Assembly (NCBI GenBank): GCA_945871455.1
Contig: CAMBXJ010000033.1
Span: 1 to 17,235, forward strand
DNA: 17,235 nt
Source: Asaia bogorensis
Lineage (GTDB): Bacteria > Pseudomonadota > Alphaproteobacteria > Acetobacterales > Acetobacteraceae
Direction of reading: 5' to 3'
The notes below the pieces were generated by a model. It saw nothing but the letters and a program-made list of their open reading frames with translations. It made no database searches and was not told where the DNA came from. The translations under genes were made by a program, and so were the position numbers. This document shows positions 1 through 7,308 of this stretch, one piece after another (the first letter of the stretch is position 1; each line of letters begins with the position of its first letter).

Positions 1-1433
1 CGGTCCTCGTAACGGAACAGCCCGTGCAGCCAGCCATCGGCGGCCCCGCCATCCCGGAAATCGTAGACGAGTTCGGCGTGGCCCACGGGCAGCGGGATGT
101 CGTCGAAATCCAGCACCAGATCATGGTCGCGCGGCAGACAGCCCAGGAAGCGCTGGTGCACCTGGCGCCCCTCGGTATCGAATACGTCCAGGCGGACCGG
201 GAGGTTCGCCTGCGTCGTCGCCATCGGCGTCGGCTGCAGAATACTCCGAAACCGCTCGCTCGGCAGCACCGGGAACGGCAGCAGAAAGCCGCGACCCATC
301 TGCGGGGGGAGCATGGCGATGCCCGGATCGGGCTGCAGGTTGTCCCGCTCCACGTTCACATGCGCGATCCGGGTCCGGTCCTTCTGGGTGACCTCGTAGC
401 GCGGCCGCACCACATGGCGCCCGGCCCGCAGCTCGATCTGTGCCGGCCAATTCACATCCGGCAAAAAGTCGACGACGTCCATCGCGACGGTGGCGAATGG
501 GCCGACCGGTTGATCCAGCGTCACCGGCTGTTCCGCGCCCATGCGATCCAATGCGATGGTCCCCGCCGGGATCGGGACCGCGTGGCTGTTTTGCAGCCAG
601 AGGATGATCTTCTCGTCGGGTCGAGGGGCCGGCAGTCCGGCGAACCGGTCGGACGGCCAGGCATTGGCGTCATGCGTGCAGGACAGGGACGCGCCGTTGT
701 CGGTGGCGAAGGTGTCCAGCGCGTATTTCACCACGTCATGCCCCGCCGCGCCGATCGCATGGATGAACAACTGACCGGTGAACGGCGCCAGACCGAATTG
801 ATCCCGCACCACCCGACTGTCGATCATGTACCCACCAGGTCCGGCGGGGAGGGTCTGTTCCCAGGTGGCCAATATGTGTCCGTCGCCGTCGAACAGCCGC
901 AGCCACAGCCGCACGTCCCGGGCGCCGTAGTTCGCCCAGTAGTTGGCGGAAATCAGCCGGGTCGACATGCCGTCGGCATCGCGAAAGAACGCGTAATTGG
1001 TGGCGAAGTTCAGCCGATCCAGATAGCGGTCGGGGTTGCTCAGCATGTCTGTCGGCAGTCGCACGTCGTCCAGGGTCGCGACCTTGGCGCCGGCCGGCAC
1101 CATGGACGAGACACGGGCCACGATACGTGCCGCGTCGAACGCCGCGACCAGCACGCTCGCCGCCCCGCTGTCCGGCAGTTCCGTCAATGGGCGGGCCGTC
1201 AGCCCACCCCGATCCTGGCCGACCTGGCTGACGTCATGCACGAACAACGCGTCAATCGCAGTCGGATACAGCGCCAGCAACGCGTCGGCGATGCCATCCG
1301 GATCGTATATCGCGACCGGCCCAGGCAGGGTGGCGTAGAGCCGCGTAATGGCCTCCGCGGCCAACGGGTGGGCGAGCGCCTTGTAGATGACATTGCCACC
1401 GGCACGGGCGTCAAACGTCTGAATATGCAGCAT
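1..1433 (-). CDS. Unrecognised large protein, C-terminus beyond the left edge
   Basis: This reading frame is open for 477 codons from an ATG at 1433 to the window edge, with no stop, so the C-terminus is missing. It starts MLHIQTFDARAGG and has GAGGG about 5 nt upstream. It begins 12 nt after the stop of the ELM1-like gene, so the two are probably co-transcribed. I do not recognise a named family. The first ~130 residues read as an alternating alpha/beta domain, with VLVAAFDAARI near residue 95. A beta-rich part follows, with many Trp, Tyr and Asp residues: ISANYWANYGARDVRLWLRL near 165-185, then QLFIHAIGAAGHDVVKYALD and SCTHDANAWPSD. No signal peptide or membrane segment is visible, so it is probably cytoplasmic. 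Codon use matches its neighbours. The pairing with a sugar-transferase-like gene hints at a surface-polysaccharide role, but that is only inference. Confidence 0.8.
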   Translation of the reverse strand, partial: MLHIQTFDARAGGNVIYKALAHPLAAEAITRLYATLPGPVAIYDPDGIADALLALYPTAIDALFVHDVSQVGQDRGGLTARPLTELPDSGAASVLVAAFDAARIVARVSSMVPAGAKVATLDDVRLPTDMLSNPDRYLDRLNFATNYAFFRDADGMSTRLISANYWANYGARDVRLWLRLFDGDGHILATWEQTLPAGPGGYMIDSRVVRDQFGLAPFTGQLFIHAIGAAGHDVVKYALDTFATDNGASLSCTHDANAWPSDRFAGLPAPRPDEKIILWLQNSHAVPIPAGTIALDRMGAEQPVTLDQPVGPFATVAMDVVDFLPDVNWPAQIELRAGRHVVRPRYEVTQKDRTRIAHVNVERDNLQPDPGIAMLPPQMGRGFLLPFPVLPSERFRSILQPTPMATTQANLPVRLDVFDTEGRQVHQRFLGCLPRDHDLVLDFDDIPLPVGHAELVYDFRDGGAADGWLHGLFRYED

Positions 1434-1445
1434 GAACCCTCGGCA

Positions 1446-2384
1446 TCAAATCGACAGCCGCCGGCGCATTTCGGCGGCGGCCTCTGGTGTATCGTTCAGG
1501 GGCGAAACCGGCCAGGGCGCAAATCGACCTTCGAACGGCCTGATCCGGCCCTCGCTCTGCATGGTCTGGATGAACAGGCCCTGCCGGCGCGATCGGCCGG
1601 GCAGGGGAGCGAACAGGACCGGCGCACGCGTGGCCGCGGCCTCCGAAATCATCGACACGCTGTCCTGGGTGACGACGATCAGGTCCGCCAATGCAAGCAT
1701 GCCGAAATACGGGTTGTCCCCGGTGAAGTCCCAGACCCAGCCCCCCAGCGGCGTCAATGCGTCCGACAACAGTCGGGTGACCGCGGGATCGGTCCGGCGC
1801 GACGGGGTGAGCATGATGCCAACCCGGTCGCGTCGCATCATCGTCGCCAGATCGGCCGCCAGCTTGCCGCCGATCTCCGCATCCAGCCGATAGCGGCCGT
1901 TGCTGCCGCCCAGCAGCACCGCCACCAGCGGGCGAGGCAAGGCGGCGAAGCGATCGCGCCACCGGTCCGCCTCCTCGGCCAATCGGCGCTGTGTCACGCG
2001 ATGCAGCGCGGTTCGGGTCACGATGACATTCGGCCCGGTCAGCTCGTCATGTCGGTTCGCGATCACCAGATCGAAGTGGCCAAGGCTCATGCGGGGGTTC
2101 TGCACCTGCACGACGCGGCATTTGGGGGAACGCAACGCGGCGAGCACCGCCGCGGCCATGCCGCCGCAGCCGATGATCAGGTCGGGTCGCGGCTGTGTCA
2201 CCACGTCGCGCACGACAGCCAGTGGGTGAGGCCAGAACCGCGCAGGGAAATGCTTCCACGGGGCTTGCGGCTTGAGCACACGCAGGTCTGGGGCAAGGTC
2301 CGCCGCCTCGGCCAATCCCAGCGCCTGAGACTGCAGTCCGGCCAAGCCCTCGGTTAGAATCCACGACGTCGCGGCGCTCGGCAT
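1446..2384 (-). CDS. ELM1 (DUF1022) family, GT-B-fold-like protein
   Basis: This 312-residue protein resembles the ELM1 family, named after a plant mitochondrial fission factor. Bacterial members look like GT-B glycosyltransferases and are often annotated as nucleoside-diphosphate-sugar epimerases, without firm biochemistry. Visible family features are TEGLAGLQSQALGLAEA at 11-27, a glycine-rich IGCGGMAAAV at 71-80, QNPR at 95-98, LLGGSNGRY at 157-165, TPSRRTD at 193-199, and GDNPY followed by a VTQDSVSMISEA segment at 222-249, which resembles a sugar-nucleotide-binding C-terminal domain. No signal peptide or transmembrane helix is seen. The ATG at 2384 is preceded by AAGG about 9 nt upstream. 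It is the first gene of a two-gene minus-strand unit with the large unknown gene. Family assignment is fairly secure. The substrate and reaction are unknown. Confidence 0.85.
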   Translation of the reverse strand: MPSAATSWILTEGLAGLQSQALGLAEAADLAPDLRVLKPQAPWKHFPARFWPHPLAVVRDVVTQPRPDLIIGCGGMAAAVLAALRSPKCRVVQVQNPRMSLGHFDLVIANRHDELTGPNVIVTRTALHRVTQRRLAEEADRWRDRFAALPRPLVAVLLGGSNGRYRLDAEIGGKLAADLATMMRRDRVGIMLTPSRRTDPAVTRLLSDALTPLGGWVWDFTGDNPYFGMLALADLIVVTQDSVSMISEAAATRAPVLFAPLPGRSRRQGLFIQTMQSEGRIRPFEGRFAPWPVSPLNDTPEAAAEMRRRLSI

Positions 2385-2488
2385 TGCCGCCTTTTCGGCG
2401 TGGCACCCGGAAAGGTCAATGTTGGAATAGGAGGTGGTCTTCGCGAGGCAGGCCGAACGGAGCAGGCGGCCGACGTCTACTTAAACGC

Positions 2489-2545
2489 CCGCCGCACCCA
2501 TTGACCCCCGCCGCACCCGTTGACCCCCGCCGTACCCGTTGACCC
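2489..2545. repeat. 19-bp tandem repeat, three copies
   Basis: Three adjacent copies of CCGCCGCACCCGTTGACCC start at 2489, 2508 and 2527. Copy 1 has A in place of G at one position and copy 3 has T in place of C at another. The unit contains TTGAC, but no -10 element follows at the right distance. It is probably a replication-slippage minisatellite. Confidence 0.9.
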
Positions 2546-2558
2546 ATCGTCAGCCAAA

Positions 2559-2652
2559 CACCGTCATGCCGGGCGAAGGCCCTGCCCCCAAGGCTTTGGC
2601 TGTCGATCTCCCCGAAGCCGAAGATGGGGGGCCTTCGTCCATCGCATCGCGG
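2559..2652. repeat. Degraded palindromic dispersed repeat, copy A
   Basis: The first 23 bases (2559-2581, CACCGTCATG..GGGCGAAGGCC) match 14111-14133 at 21 of 23 positions. The rest folds back imperfectly: CGAAGGCC near 2574 pairs with GGCCTTCG near 2628-2640, and CTTTGGCT pairs with AGCCGAAG inside. This suggests a decayed member of the family whose better copy lies between lepB and rnc. The right boundary is approximate. Confidence 0.6.
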
Positions 2653-2841
2653 ACCTGACCGGACCTACGACAGCGGTGCGAGTGGATTCCGCGCCGTCGG
2701 CTCGGGCTGGCAGCCGGCCGACCATCCATCGTCCACCGGACCGGCCGCCGGGTGGCTTTTGAATGTCCGCCAGTCATCGCGCGTCGTTTGGCTCTGCATG
2801 CGACACGTGTAGTCTCTGGCCCTTGGTCGGGAGCATCGTCA

Positions 2842-3702
2842 ATGCCCAGTTTTCTCGCCTTGCTCGCCTTCCTGACAGCGGCGGGCGTGCAAACCGATCA
2901 TGTTCGCATTCCGACGACCGGCGGACTGGTCCTCGACGCGGCTCTGGTGCGCCCGCCACGCGTAACCAATCTCCCCGCCGTGGTGGCCCTGCATGGCTGC
3001 GGCGGCCCGTATGCCAGTCGGGACGGTTCCTGGGCGAAGGAACTGGCCGCCAAGGGCCATATCGTGCTCCTGCCCGATAGTTTCGGCTCTCGGGGGCTGG
3101 GACCGCAATGCCGGGTCAAGCAGCGAACGATCAGTCCGGCGCGAGAACGCCGCGAGGACGCCATCGCCGCGGCGACCTGGCTGGCCGCCCAACCTGGCGT
3201 GCCGGCCGGTGGCATCGCCCTGGTCGGTTGGTCGAATGGCGGCAGTACGGTGCTGGCCACGGCTCGCCTGGGTACTCCCCAGGGTGCTCACGTGGGTGCT
3301 CCCCTGGGTGTGCGTGGGTCGGCCGCCGGCCCGATGGCTCTGCCTTCGGGCCTTTTCGCCCGCTTCGTTGCCTTCTACCCGGGCTGCACTGGCACTGCCC
3401 GGGACACGTCCTGGCAGCCTGCCGCCCCGATGCTGATCCTGATCGGGGCGAAGGACGATTGGACTCCGGCCGAACCCTGCCACCAGGTCGCCGACCGGTT
3501 TCCCGAGCGGATCAACGCCAATCCTGTCGTCATGGTCACCTATCCGGATGCCTATCACGACTTCGACACCCCGGACCGTCCGCTGCGGCTTCTCACCGGT
3601 CTCTCGACAGCGCCGGGTGGGCAGGCGCATGCGGGCACGAATGTCGCGGCGCGGGACGATGCGCTGGTGCGTGTGCCGGCCTTCCTCGCCGCCGGACGCT
3701 GA
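2842..3702 (+). CDS. Dienelactone hydrolase-like alpha/beta hydrolase, exported
   Basis: This 286-residue alpha/beta hydrolase has a short hydrophobic N-terminus (MPSFLALLAFLTAAGV) that looks like a signal peptide, although it lacks basic residues near the start. The oxyanion-hole region is LHGCGG at 50-55. The nucleophile elbow is GWSNGG with Ser131. The acid is Asp205 or Asp206 in GAKDDW, and the histidine is His239 in DAYHDFD. Classical dienelactone hydrolases use Cys, so this is a serine variant and the substrate cannot be named. I chose the ATG at 2842 because GGGAG lies about 9 nt upstream and the signal-like segment follows at once. A longer in-frame start at 2752 adds 30 residues with no such character. 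A 12-bp repeat adds a glycine-rich segment at residues 143-158. Likely role: periplasmic or secreted ester or peptide hydrolysis. Confidence 0.85.
   Translation: MPSFLALLAFLTAAGVQTDHVRIPTTGGLVLDAALVRPPRVTNLPAVVALHGCGGPYASRDGSWAKELAAKGHIVLLPDSFGSRGLGPQCRVKQRTISPARERREDAIAAATWLAAQPGVPAGGIALVGWSNGGSTVLATARLGTPQGAHVGAPLGVRGSAAGPMALPSGLFARFVAFYPGCTGTARDTSWQPAAPMLILIGAKDDWTPAEPCHQVADRFPERINANPVVMVTYPDAYHDFDTPDRPLRLLTGLSTAPGGQAHAGTNVAARDDALVRVPAFLAAGR
3268..3315 (+). repeat. In-frame 12-bp tandem repeat, four copies
   Basis: Four 12-bp units start at 3268, 3280, 3292 and 3304, close to the consensus CTGGGTGCTCCC. They encode LGTP, QGAH, VGAP and LGVR (residues 143-158 of the hydrolase), just after the helix that follows nucleophile Ser131. 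Because the unit is a multiple of three, expansion or loss keeps the frame. Confidence 0.85.
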
Positions 3703-3777
3703 CAGCCGCCGACCGGGCCCGACGCCACGCAGCCCGGCGCGCATGGCGGAAATGCGGATCGGCGCCGAAGCGGTCGT

Positions 3778-3805
3778 TTGTCCGTCGCGCGCCGCGTGCT
3801 ACAGG
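3778..3805 (+). promoter_or_regulatory. Possible glyA promoter
   Basis: TTGTCC (3778-3783) and TACAGG (3800-3805) are separated by 16 nt, about 30 nt upstream of the glyA start. The match to the sigma-70 consensus is weak, and position is its main support. Confidence 0.3.
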
Positions 3806-3834
3806 GCGCGCGCAACCACCATACTCAGGGTCCG

Positions 3835-5139
3835 ATGAACGAGCAGCGCACCGTGGCTAACCTCCAACGCTTCTTTTCCGCGCCTTTGGCCGAAACCGAC
3901 CCCGAATTGGCGGCGGTCATTGGGCAGGAATTGCGGCGCCAACAGGACGGGATCGAGCTGATCGCCTCGGAAAACGTCGTCTCGGCGGCGGTGCTGGAAG
4001 CCCAGGGTTCGGTCCTGACCAACAAATATGCCGAAGGTTATCCCGGTCGCCGCTATTACGGCGGTTGCGTCTACGTCGATGTGGCCGAGGAACTGGCGAT
4101 CGCCCGCGCGCGCCAGTTGTTCGACTGCGGCTTTGCCAACGTGCAGCCGCATTCCGGCGCGCAGGCTAACCAGGCGGTGTTCCTGGCCCTGTGCAAGCCG
4201 GGGGAGACCGTCCTGGGCATGAGCCTCGCGGCCGGCGGTCATCTGACTCATGGCGCCGCGCCGAACCTGTCCGGCAAGTGGTTCCACGCCGTGCAGTATG
4301 GCGTGCGCAAGGAAGACGGCCTGCTGGATTACGAGGAGCTGGAGGCCAAGGCGCGTGCCGAAAAGCCCAGGCTGATCATCGCCGGCGGTTCTGCCTATCC
4401 GCGCTTCATCGACTTTCCGCGCATCCGCAAGGTGGCCGATGAGGTCGGCGCGTATTTCATGGTCGACATGGCGCATTTCGCTGGCCTGGTCGCCGCGGGA
4501 CTGTTCCCCAGCCCGTTGCCGCACGCGCATGTCGTCACCACCACGACGCACAAGACCCTGCGCGGCCCGCGCGGCGGCATGATCCTGTCGAACGACCCGG
4601 AACTCGGGAAGAAGATCAACTCCGCGGTCTTCCCGGGGCTGCAAGGCGGCCCGTTGATGCATGTCATCGCCGGCAAGGCCGCGGCGTTCGGGGAGGCGCT
4701 GCGCCCCGATTTCCGAGTCTACCAGAAAGCCGTGCAGGACAATGCCCGCGTGTTGGCGGAGACCCTGATGCAGCAGGGCCTGGATATCGTCAGCGGCGGC
4801 ACTGACTGCCATCTGATGCTGGTCGATCTGCGCCCCAAGCACGTGACCGGCAAGGCGGCCGAAGCCTCGCTGGAACGCGCGCATATGACCGCCAACAAGA
4901 ACGCCATTCCCTACGATCCGGAAAAGCCGACCATCACGTCCGGAATCCGCCTGGGTTCGCCCGCAGCCACCAGTCGTGGTTTTGGGGAAGCGGAGTTTCG
5001 CTCCATCGGCCTGATGATCAACGAGGTGCTGGAAGCGCTGGGCAAGTCCAACGACGGCACCAACAATGCAGTGGAAGCGGCGGTCGGCGCGCGTGTGCGG
5101 GAAATGTGCGCCCGTTTCCCTCTCTATCCGGGACGATAA
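3835..5139 (+). CDS. glyA: Serine hydroxymethyltransferase
   Basis: This 434-residue PLP enzyme interconverts serine plus tetrahydrofolate with glycine plus 5,10-methylene-tetrahydrofolate, the main source of cytosolic one-carbon units. Diagnostic segments include [10 protein letters not shown] (41-50), [15 protein letters not shown] (63-77), [13 protein letters not shown] (104-116) and [12 protein letters not shown] (211-222). The PLP-binding lysine is Lys240 in [14 protein letters not shown]. Length is normal for bacterial GlyA. The start at 3835 has CAGGG 5 nt upstream. An in-frame ATG at 3778 would add 19 residues unlike the family N-terminus. nrdR begins 6 nt after the stop, so the two form a unit, an order common in alphaproteobacteria. 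No glycine or other riboswitch is apparent in the 132-nt gap upstream. Confidence 0.98.
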   Translation: MNEQRTVANLQRFFSAPLAETDPELAAVIGQELRRQQDGIELIASENVVSAAVLEAQGSVLTNKYAEGYPGRRYYGGCVYVDVAEELAIARARQLFDCGFANVQPHSGAQANQAVFLALCKPGETVLGMSLAAGGHLTHGAAPNLSGKWFHAVQYGVRKEDGLLDYEELEAKARAEKPRLIIAGGSAYPRFIDFPRIRKVADEVGAYFMVDMAHFAGLVAAGLFPSPLPHAHVVTTTTHKTLRGPRGGMILSNDPELGKKINSAVFPGLQGGPLMHVIAGKAAAFGEALRPDFRVYQKAVQDNARVLAETLMQQGLDIVSGGTDCHLMLVDLRPKHVTGKAAEASLERAHMTANKNAIPYDPEKPTITSGIRLGSPAATSRGFGEAEFRSIGLMINEVLEALGKSNDGTNNAVEAAVGARVREMCARFPLYPGR

Positions 5140-5145
5140 ACCGCC

Positions 5146-5607
5146 ATGCGCTGTCCGTTCTGCGGATCCGACGACACCCAGGTGAAGGACAGCCGTCCCA
5201 CCGACGACAACGGCGCCATCAGGCGGCGGCGCTTCTGCGGCAATTGCGGGCAACGCTTCACCACGGTGGAGCGGGTGCAGTTGCGCGAACTGACCGTCGT
5301 CAAGACCGACGGCCGCCGGGTGCCGTTCGATCGCGACAAGCTGGCGCGTTCGATTCGGATTTCGCTGCGCAAGCGGCCGATTCAGGAGGAACGGATCGAG
5401 CGGATCGTCAACTCGATCGTCCGCCAGTTGGAAGCCAGCGGCGACAGCGATGTGCCGAGCAAACAGATCGGAGAGCTGGTGATGGACACGCTGAAGGAGT
5501 TGGACAAGGTCGCCTATGTCCGCTTCGCCAGCGTCTACCGCAATTTCCGGGAAGCGAAGGATTTCGAGGATTTCGTCGGTGGCCTGGCCGACGGGGCGGC
5601 ACCGTAA
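5146..5607 (+). CDS. nrdR: Transcriptional repressor NrdR
   Basis: This 153-residue protein has the normal NrdR length and layout. The N-terminal zinc ribbon uses Cys3, Cys6, Cys31 and Cys34, followed by [15 protein letters not shown]. An ATP-cone domain spans roughly residues 49-139, beginning [20 protein letters not shown]. NrdR senses ATP/dATP through the cone and represses ribonucleotide reductase genes by binding NrdR boxes. No NrdR box pair was noticed in this window, so its targets are presumably elsewhere. It follows glyA by 6 nt. In many alphaproteobacteria ribD comes next, but here a 1.7-kb block with a palindromic repeat and an opposing gene intervenes. Confidence 0.97.
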   Translation: MRCPFCGSDDTQVKDSRPTDDNGAIRRRRFCGNCGQRFTTVERVQLRELTVVKTDGRRVPFDRDKLARSIRISLRKRPIQEERIERIVNSIVRQLEASGDSDVPSKQIGELVMDTLKELDKVAYVRFASVYRNFREAKDFEDFVGGLADGAAP

Positions 5608-5687
5608 GGCGACGCGTCCGGCCCCGCGCTGGCACGACGCGGCGTCTGTCCCGGCTTGGCTTTTTCTGGCGCATTCACGAATGCCGC

Positions 5688-5815
5688 GTTGGAGAAGTTT
5701 CTCCCCCTCCCCGTGCGGGAGGGGGTTGGGGGGCGGGGGGCTTCGGCACGGATATTGCACCAAGCCCCTCCCCCCAACCCTAGCCCGCAAGGGGAGGGGG
5801 AGAAGTTTCTCCAAC
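5688..5815. repeat. Palindromic dispersed element, copy 1 (128 bp)
   Basis: The ends are a perfect 17-nt inverted repeat: GTTGGAGAAGTTTCTCC at 5688-5704 and its complement at 5799-5815 on the opposite face. Each arm also holds its own small hairpin (CCCTCCCC/CGGGAGGG type), and the two arms pair with each other through G-tracts and C-tracts. The centre (about 5742-5761) is unpaired. A related copy lies at 11704-11825. It sits between the ends of nrdR (plus) and the beta-helix gene (minus), so its transcript could act as a bidirectional terminator. No transposase is encoded. Confidence 0.9.
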
Positions 5816-5872
5816 ATGACCCTATTTCCGAAATGTCTGAAAGCCGCCGGCCGTTTTGGTATCCGTCGCCCG

Positions 5873-6919
5873 CTACGGGGCAACCCAGCGCTTCACCTGC
5901 CGCATCGTGCCGAGGATCGCATCCTTCGATTGGTGGTAGACGCCCGACATTCGGTTTCGCCACACCCCGCTGGTGGACAGCACCGAATCACCCGGCCCAA
6001 CCGTGTTGTCCGCCGCGACGGGGGTCGTCCCGGTCCAGTGCAACAGCATGGCGGCCGGCTGGCGCGTGTCATTCACCAGCCGGTTGCGGCGCAAGGTGAC
6101 CGAGCTTTCGCCCGTTACCAGCACCGCGGCCGCCAGCCGAGGCGCATTCGGGCCGATGGACAGCACGTTGTCCTCGATCACCAGGTCGCTGTTCGTTGCC
6201 AGGACGGCCACGGCGGGTGCTTCTCCCGTGCCGGTGCCGATCCGGTTGCCGATCAGTTCGGTCCGCCGGATTCCGGTGCTGATCTGCCCGCCCTTCACGC
6301 CCGTGAATGTGGAATTCTCGATCCGAAGCAGCGCCGCGCCCCAGACCCAAACGGCGAACAGAGGATGATCGCCACCCCCGCCGCCGCGCTCGAACGTGCA
6401 ATCGAGGATCCGGATCGCGCCCGGGCCGACGAATCCCGATAGCAGCCCCACCTGGTTGTTCACGAACCGGACACGCTCCAGGATCAGGCCCTCGCCTTCC
6501 AGACGGATCCCGGCGCCGTTGCCATCCGCCACCCGGGCGCGGGTCAGGGTCAGGTCGCGGATGGTGACATCGGTGCCCCGGACGATGAACAGCGCCTTGC
6601 CCTGGCAGGTCGTATCGGTGATCACCACGCCCGGCCCATTGCCCGCGACTGTCATGCGATTCCGGGTCCAGACCGCGCAGTCGAAGTATTCCCCCGGCTC
6701 GATCAGGACCGTGTCGCCGTCCTCCGCCGCGCGGGCGGCCAGCGACGGTGTCGCGAATGCCTGTCCAGGCCCGACAGTCAGCGTGCGGGCGGTCGCGGTA
6801 TTCGACAGCACGCCGAATGCGAGCAGAAGCACGATGAGCCGAAACGAGGTCGTAGCCGCTCCATCTGGTGTTGAGTGCGGGCCGGTCCACGTCAGGGCTG
6901 GTGCGGACGCGCCCTCCAC
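5873..6919 (-). CDS. Secreted right-handed parallel beta-helix protein
   Basis: The protein has an N-terminal hydrophobic stretch (FRLIVLLLAFGVLSNTATA) that looks like a signal peptide. A region of short strand-turn repeats typical of pectate-lyase-like beta-helices follows: DGDTVLIEPGEYFDCAVW, MTVAGNGPGVVI, VTIRDLTLTRARV, GAGIRLEGEGLILERVRFVNNQVG, and later RTELIGNRIG, LVIEDNVLS and VTLRRNRLVND. The fold is fairly sure. Enzyme activity is not, since I see no confident catalytic set. It is probably periplasmic or surface exposed. The start is uncertain: the frame is open to an ATG at 7174, with others at 7048 and 6973. I list the GTG at 6919 (348 residues) as the shortest start that leaves the hydrophobic segment with a flank, but no candidate has a good ribosome site. 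It opposes all nearby genes. Confidence 0.82.
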   Translation of the reverse strand: MEGASAPALTWTGPHSTPDGAATTSFRLIVLLLAFGVLSNTATARTLTVGPGQAFATPSLAARAAEDGDTVLIEPGEYFDCAVWTRNRMTVAGNGPGVVITDTTCQGKALFIVRGTDVTIRDLTLTRARVADGNGAGIRLEGEGLILERVRFVNNQVGLLSGFVGPGAIRILDCTFERGGGGGDHPLFAVWVWGAALLRIENSTFTGVKGGQISTGIRRTELIGNRIGTGTGEAPAVAVLATNSDLVIEDNVLSIGPNAPRLAAAVLVTGESSVTLRRNRLVNDTRQPAAMLLHWTGTTPVAADNTVGPGDSVLSTSGVWRNRMSGVYHQSKDAILGTMRQVKRWVAP

Positions 6920-7308
6920 GCCTCGCGCCGCTGATGTCACCGAAGACGTGGATGGTCTGCACGGGCGGGCCATGACGATGCGGGCCGGCCGTGTGCCATA
7001 TGAAGCATATCCCGCAACGAGCCGCCCAGACCAGCCGGGACGCCGCATTGCGGGAGCCTGTCCGATCGGACACCGCGACCGCTCATTGATTACCGCCACC
7101 TGCGTCTCCGACCCATTTCCAGGGATGATTGTCCACCGATTTTCGCCATCAGGATACCGGCGAGCCGTCACCATCCAGGCAACACCCCCGGTCGCCGTCG
7201 CGGCACGCCCGACGGACGCGGACCGGTCACAGATCCCAACCCATCGATCCCAACCTGTCGATCCCCTGGGGTTTCACGCCACCAACCCCTCGGCTAGGTT
7301 ACCGCGTC
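6920..7308. other. Divergent intergenic region, beta-helix gene / ribD
   Basis: This stretch should contain the promoters of the beta-helix gene (minus) and the rib operon (plus), unless the beta-helix start lies further upstream. I found no FMN riboswitch-like conserved segments ahead of ribD and no strong sigma-70 match. A 14-bp direct repeat lies at 7232-7273. The extended reading frames on both strands here look like GC-driven open frames. Confidence 0.5.
7232..7273. repeat. 14-bp tandem repeat, two and a half copies
   Basis: GATCCCAACCCATC (7232-7245) and GATCCCAACCTGTC (7246-7259) match at 12 of 14 positions. A third unit from 7260 keeps only GATCCC. It lies 36-77 nt upstream of the ribD start, so it could fall in the leader of the rib transcript. 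Confidence 0.7.

Larger units (their letters stand above)
2385..2841. other. Gene-free gap between divergent genes
   Basis: This 457-bp gap separates the ELM1-like gene (minus) from the hydrolase gene (plus), so promoters for both should lie here. It holds a 19-bp tandem repeat at 2489-2545 and a degraded palindromic repeat near 2559-2652. Short ORFs occur on both strands but none resembles a protein. An in-frame extension of the hydrolase could start at 2752, but it lacks signal-peptide character. I see no tRNA or convincing sigma-70 promoter. Confidence 0.6.

Noticed and set aside
24..2357. Plus-strand open frame of 777 codons
   Set aside because: It lies antisense to two minus-strand genes and shares their codon phase. 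Its translation is Arg/Gln/His-rich with no family features, whereas the minus-strand frames read as a DUF1022 protein and a plausible partner.
3743..3838. 31-codon frame ending in ATGA overlap with the glyA start
   Set aside because: It has no ribosome site and spans the likely glyA promoter. The ATGA overlap arises for any start whose second codon begins with A, so it is not evidence by itself.
5688..5815. CRISPR-like or rho-independent-only interpretation of the G/C-tract repeat
   Set aside because: There are no regularly spaced spacers, and the nested inverted structure recurs elsewhere in the window, which fits a dispersed palindromic element better.
3799..5883. Minus-strand open frame of 694 codons
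   Set aside because: It is antisense to glyA and nrdR, which are unmistakable. The frame is open only because of GC-rich codon bias.
6920..7308. FMN riboswitch ahead of ribD
   Set aside because: I looked for the conserved RFN-element segments and did not see them. A covariance-model search would settle it.
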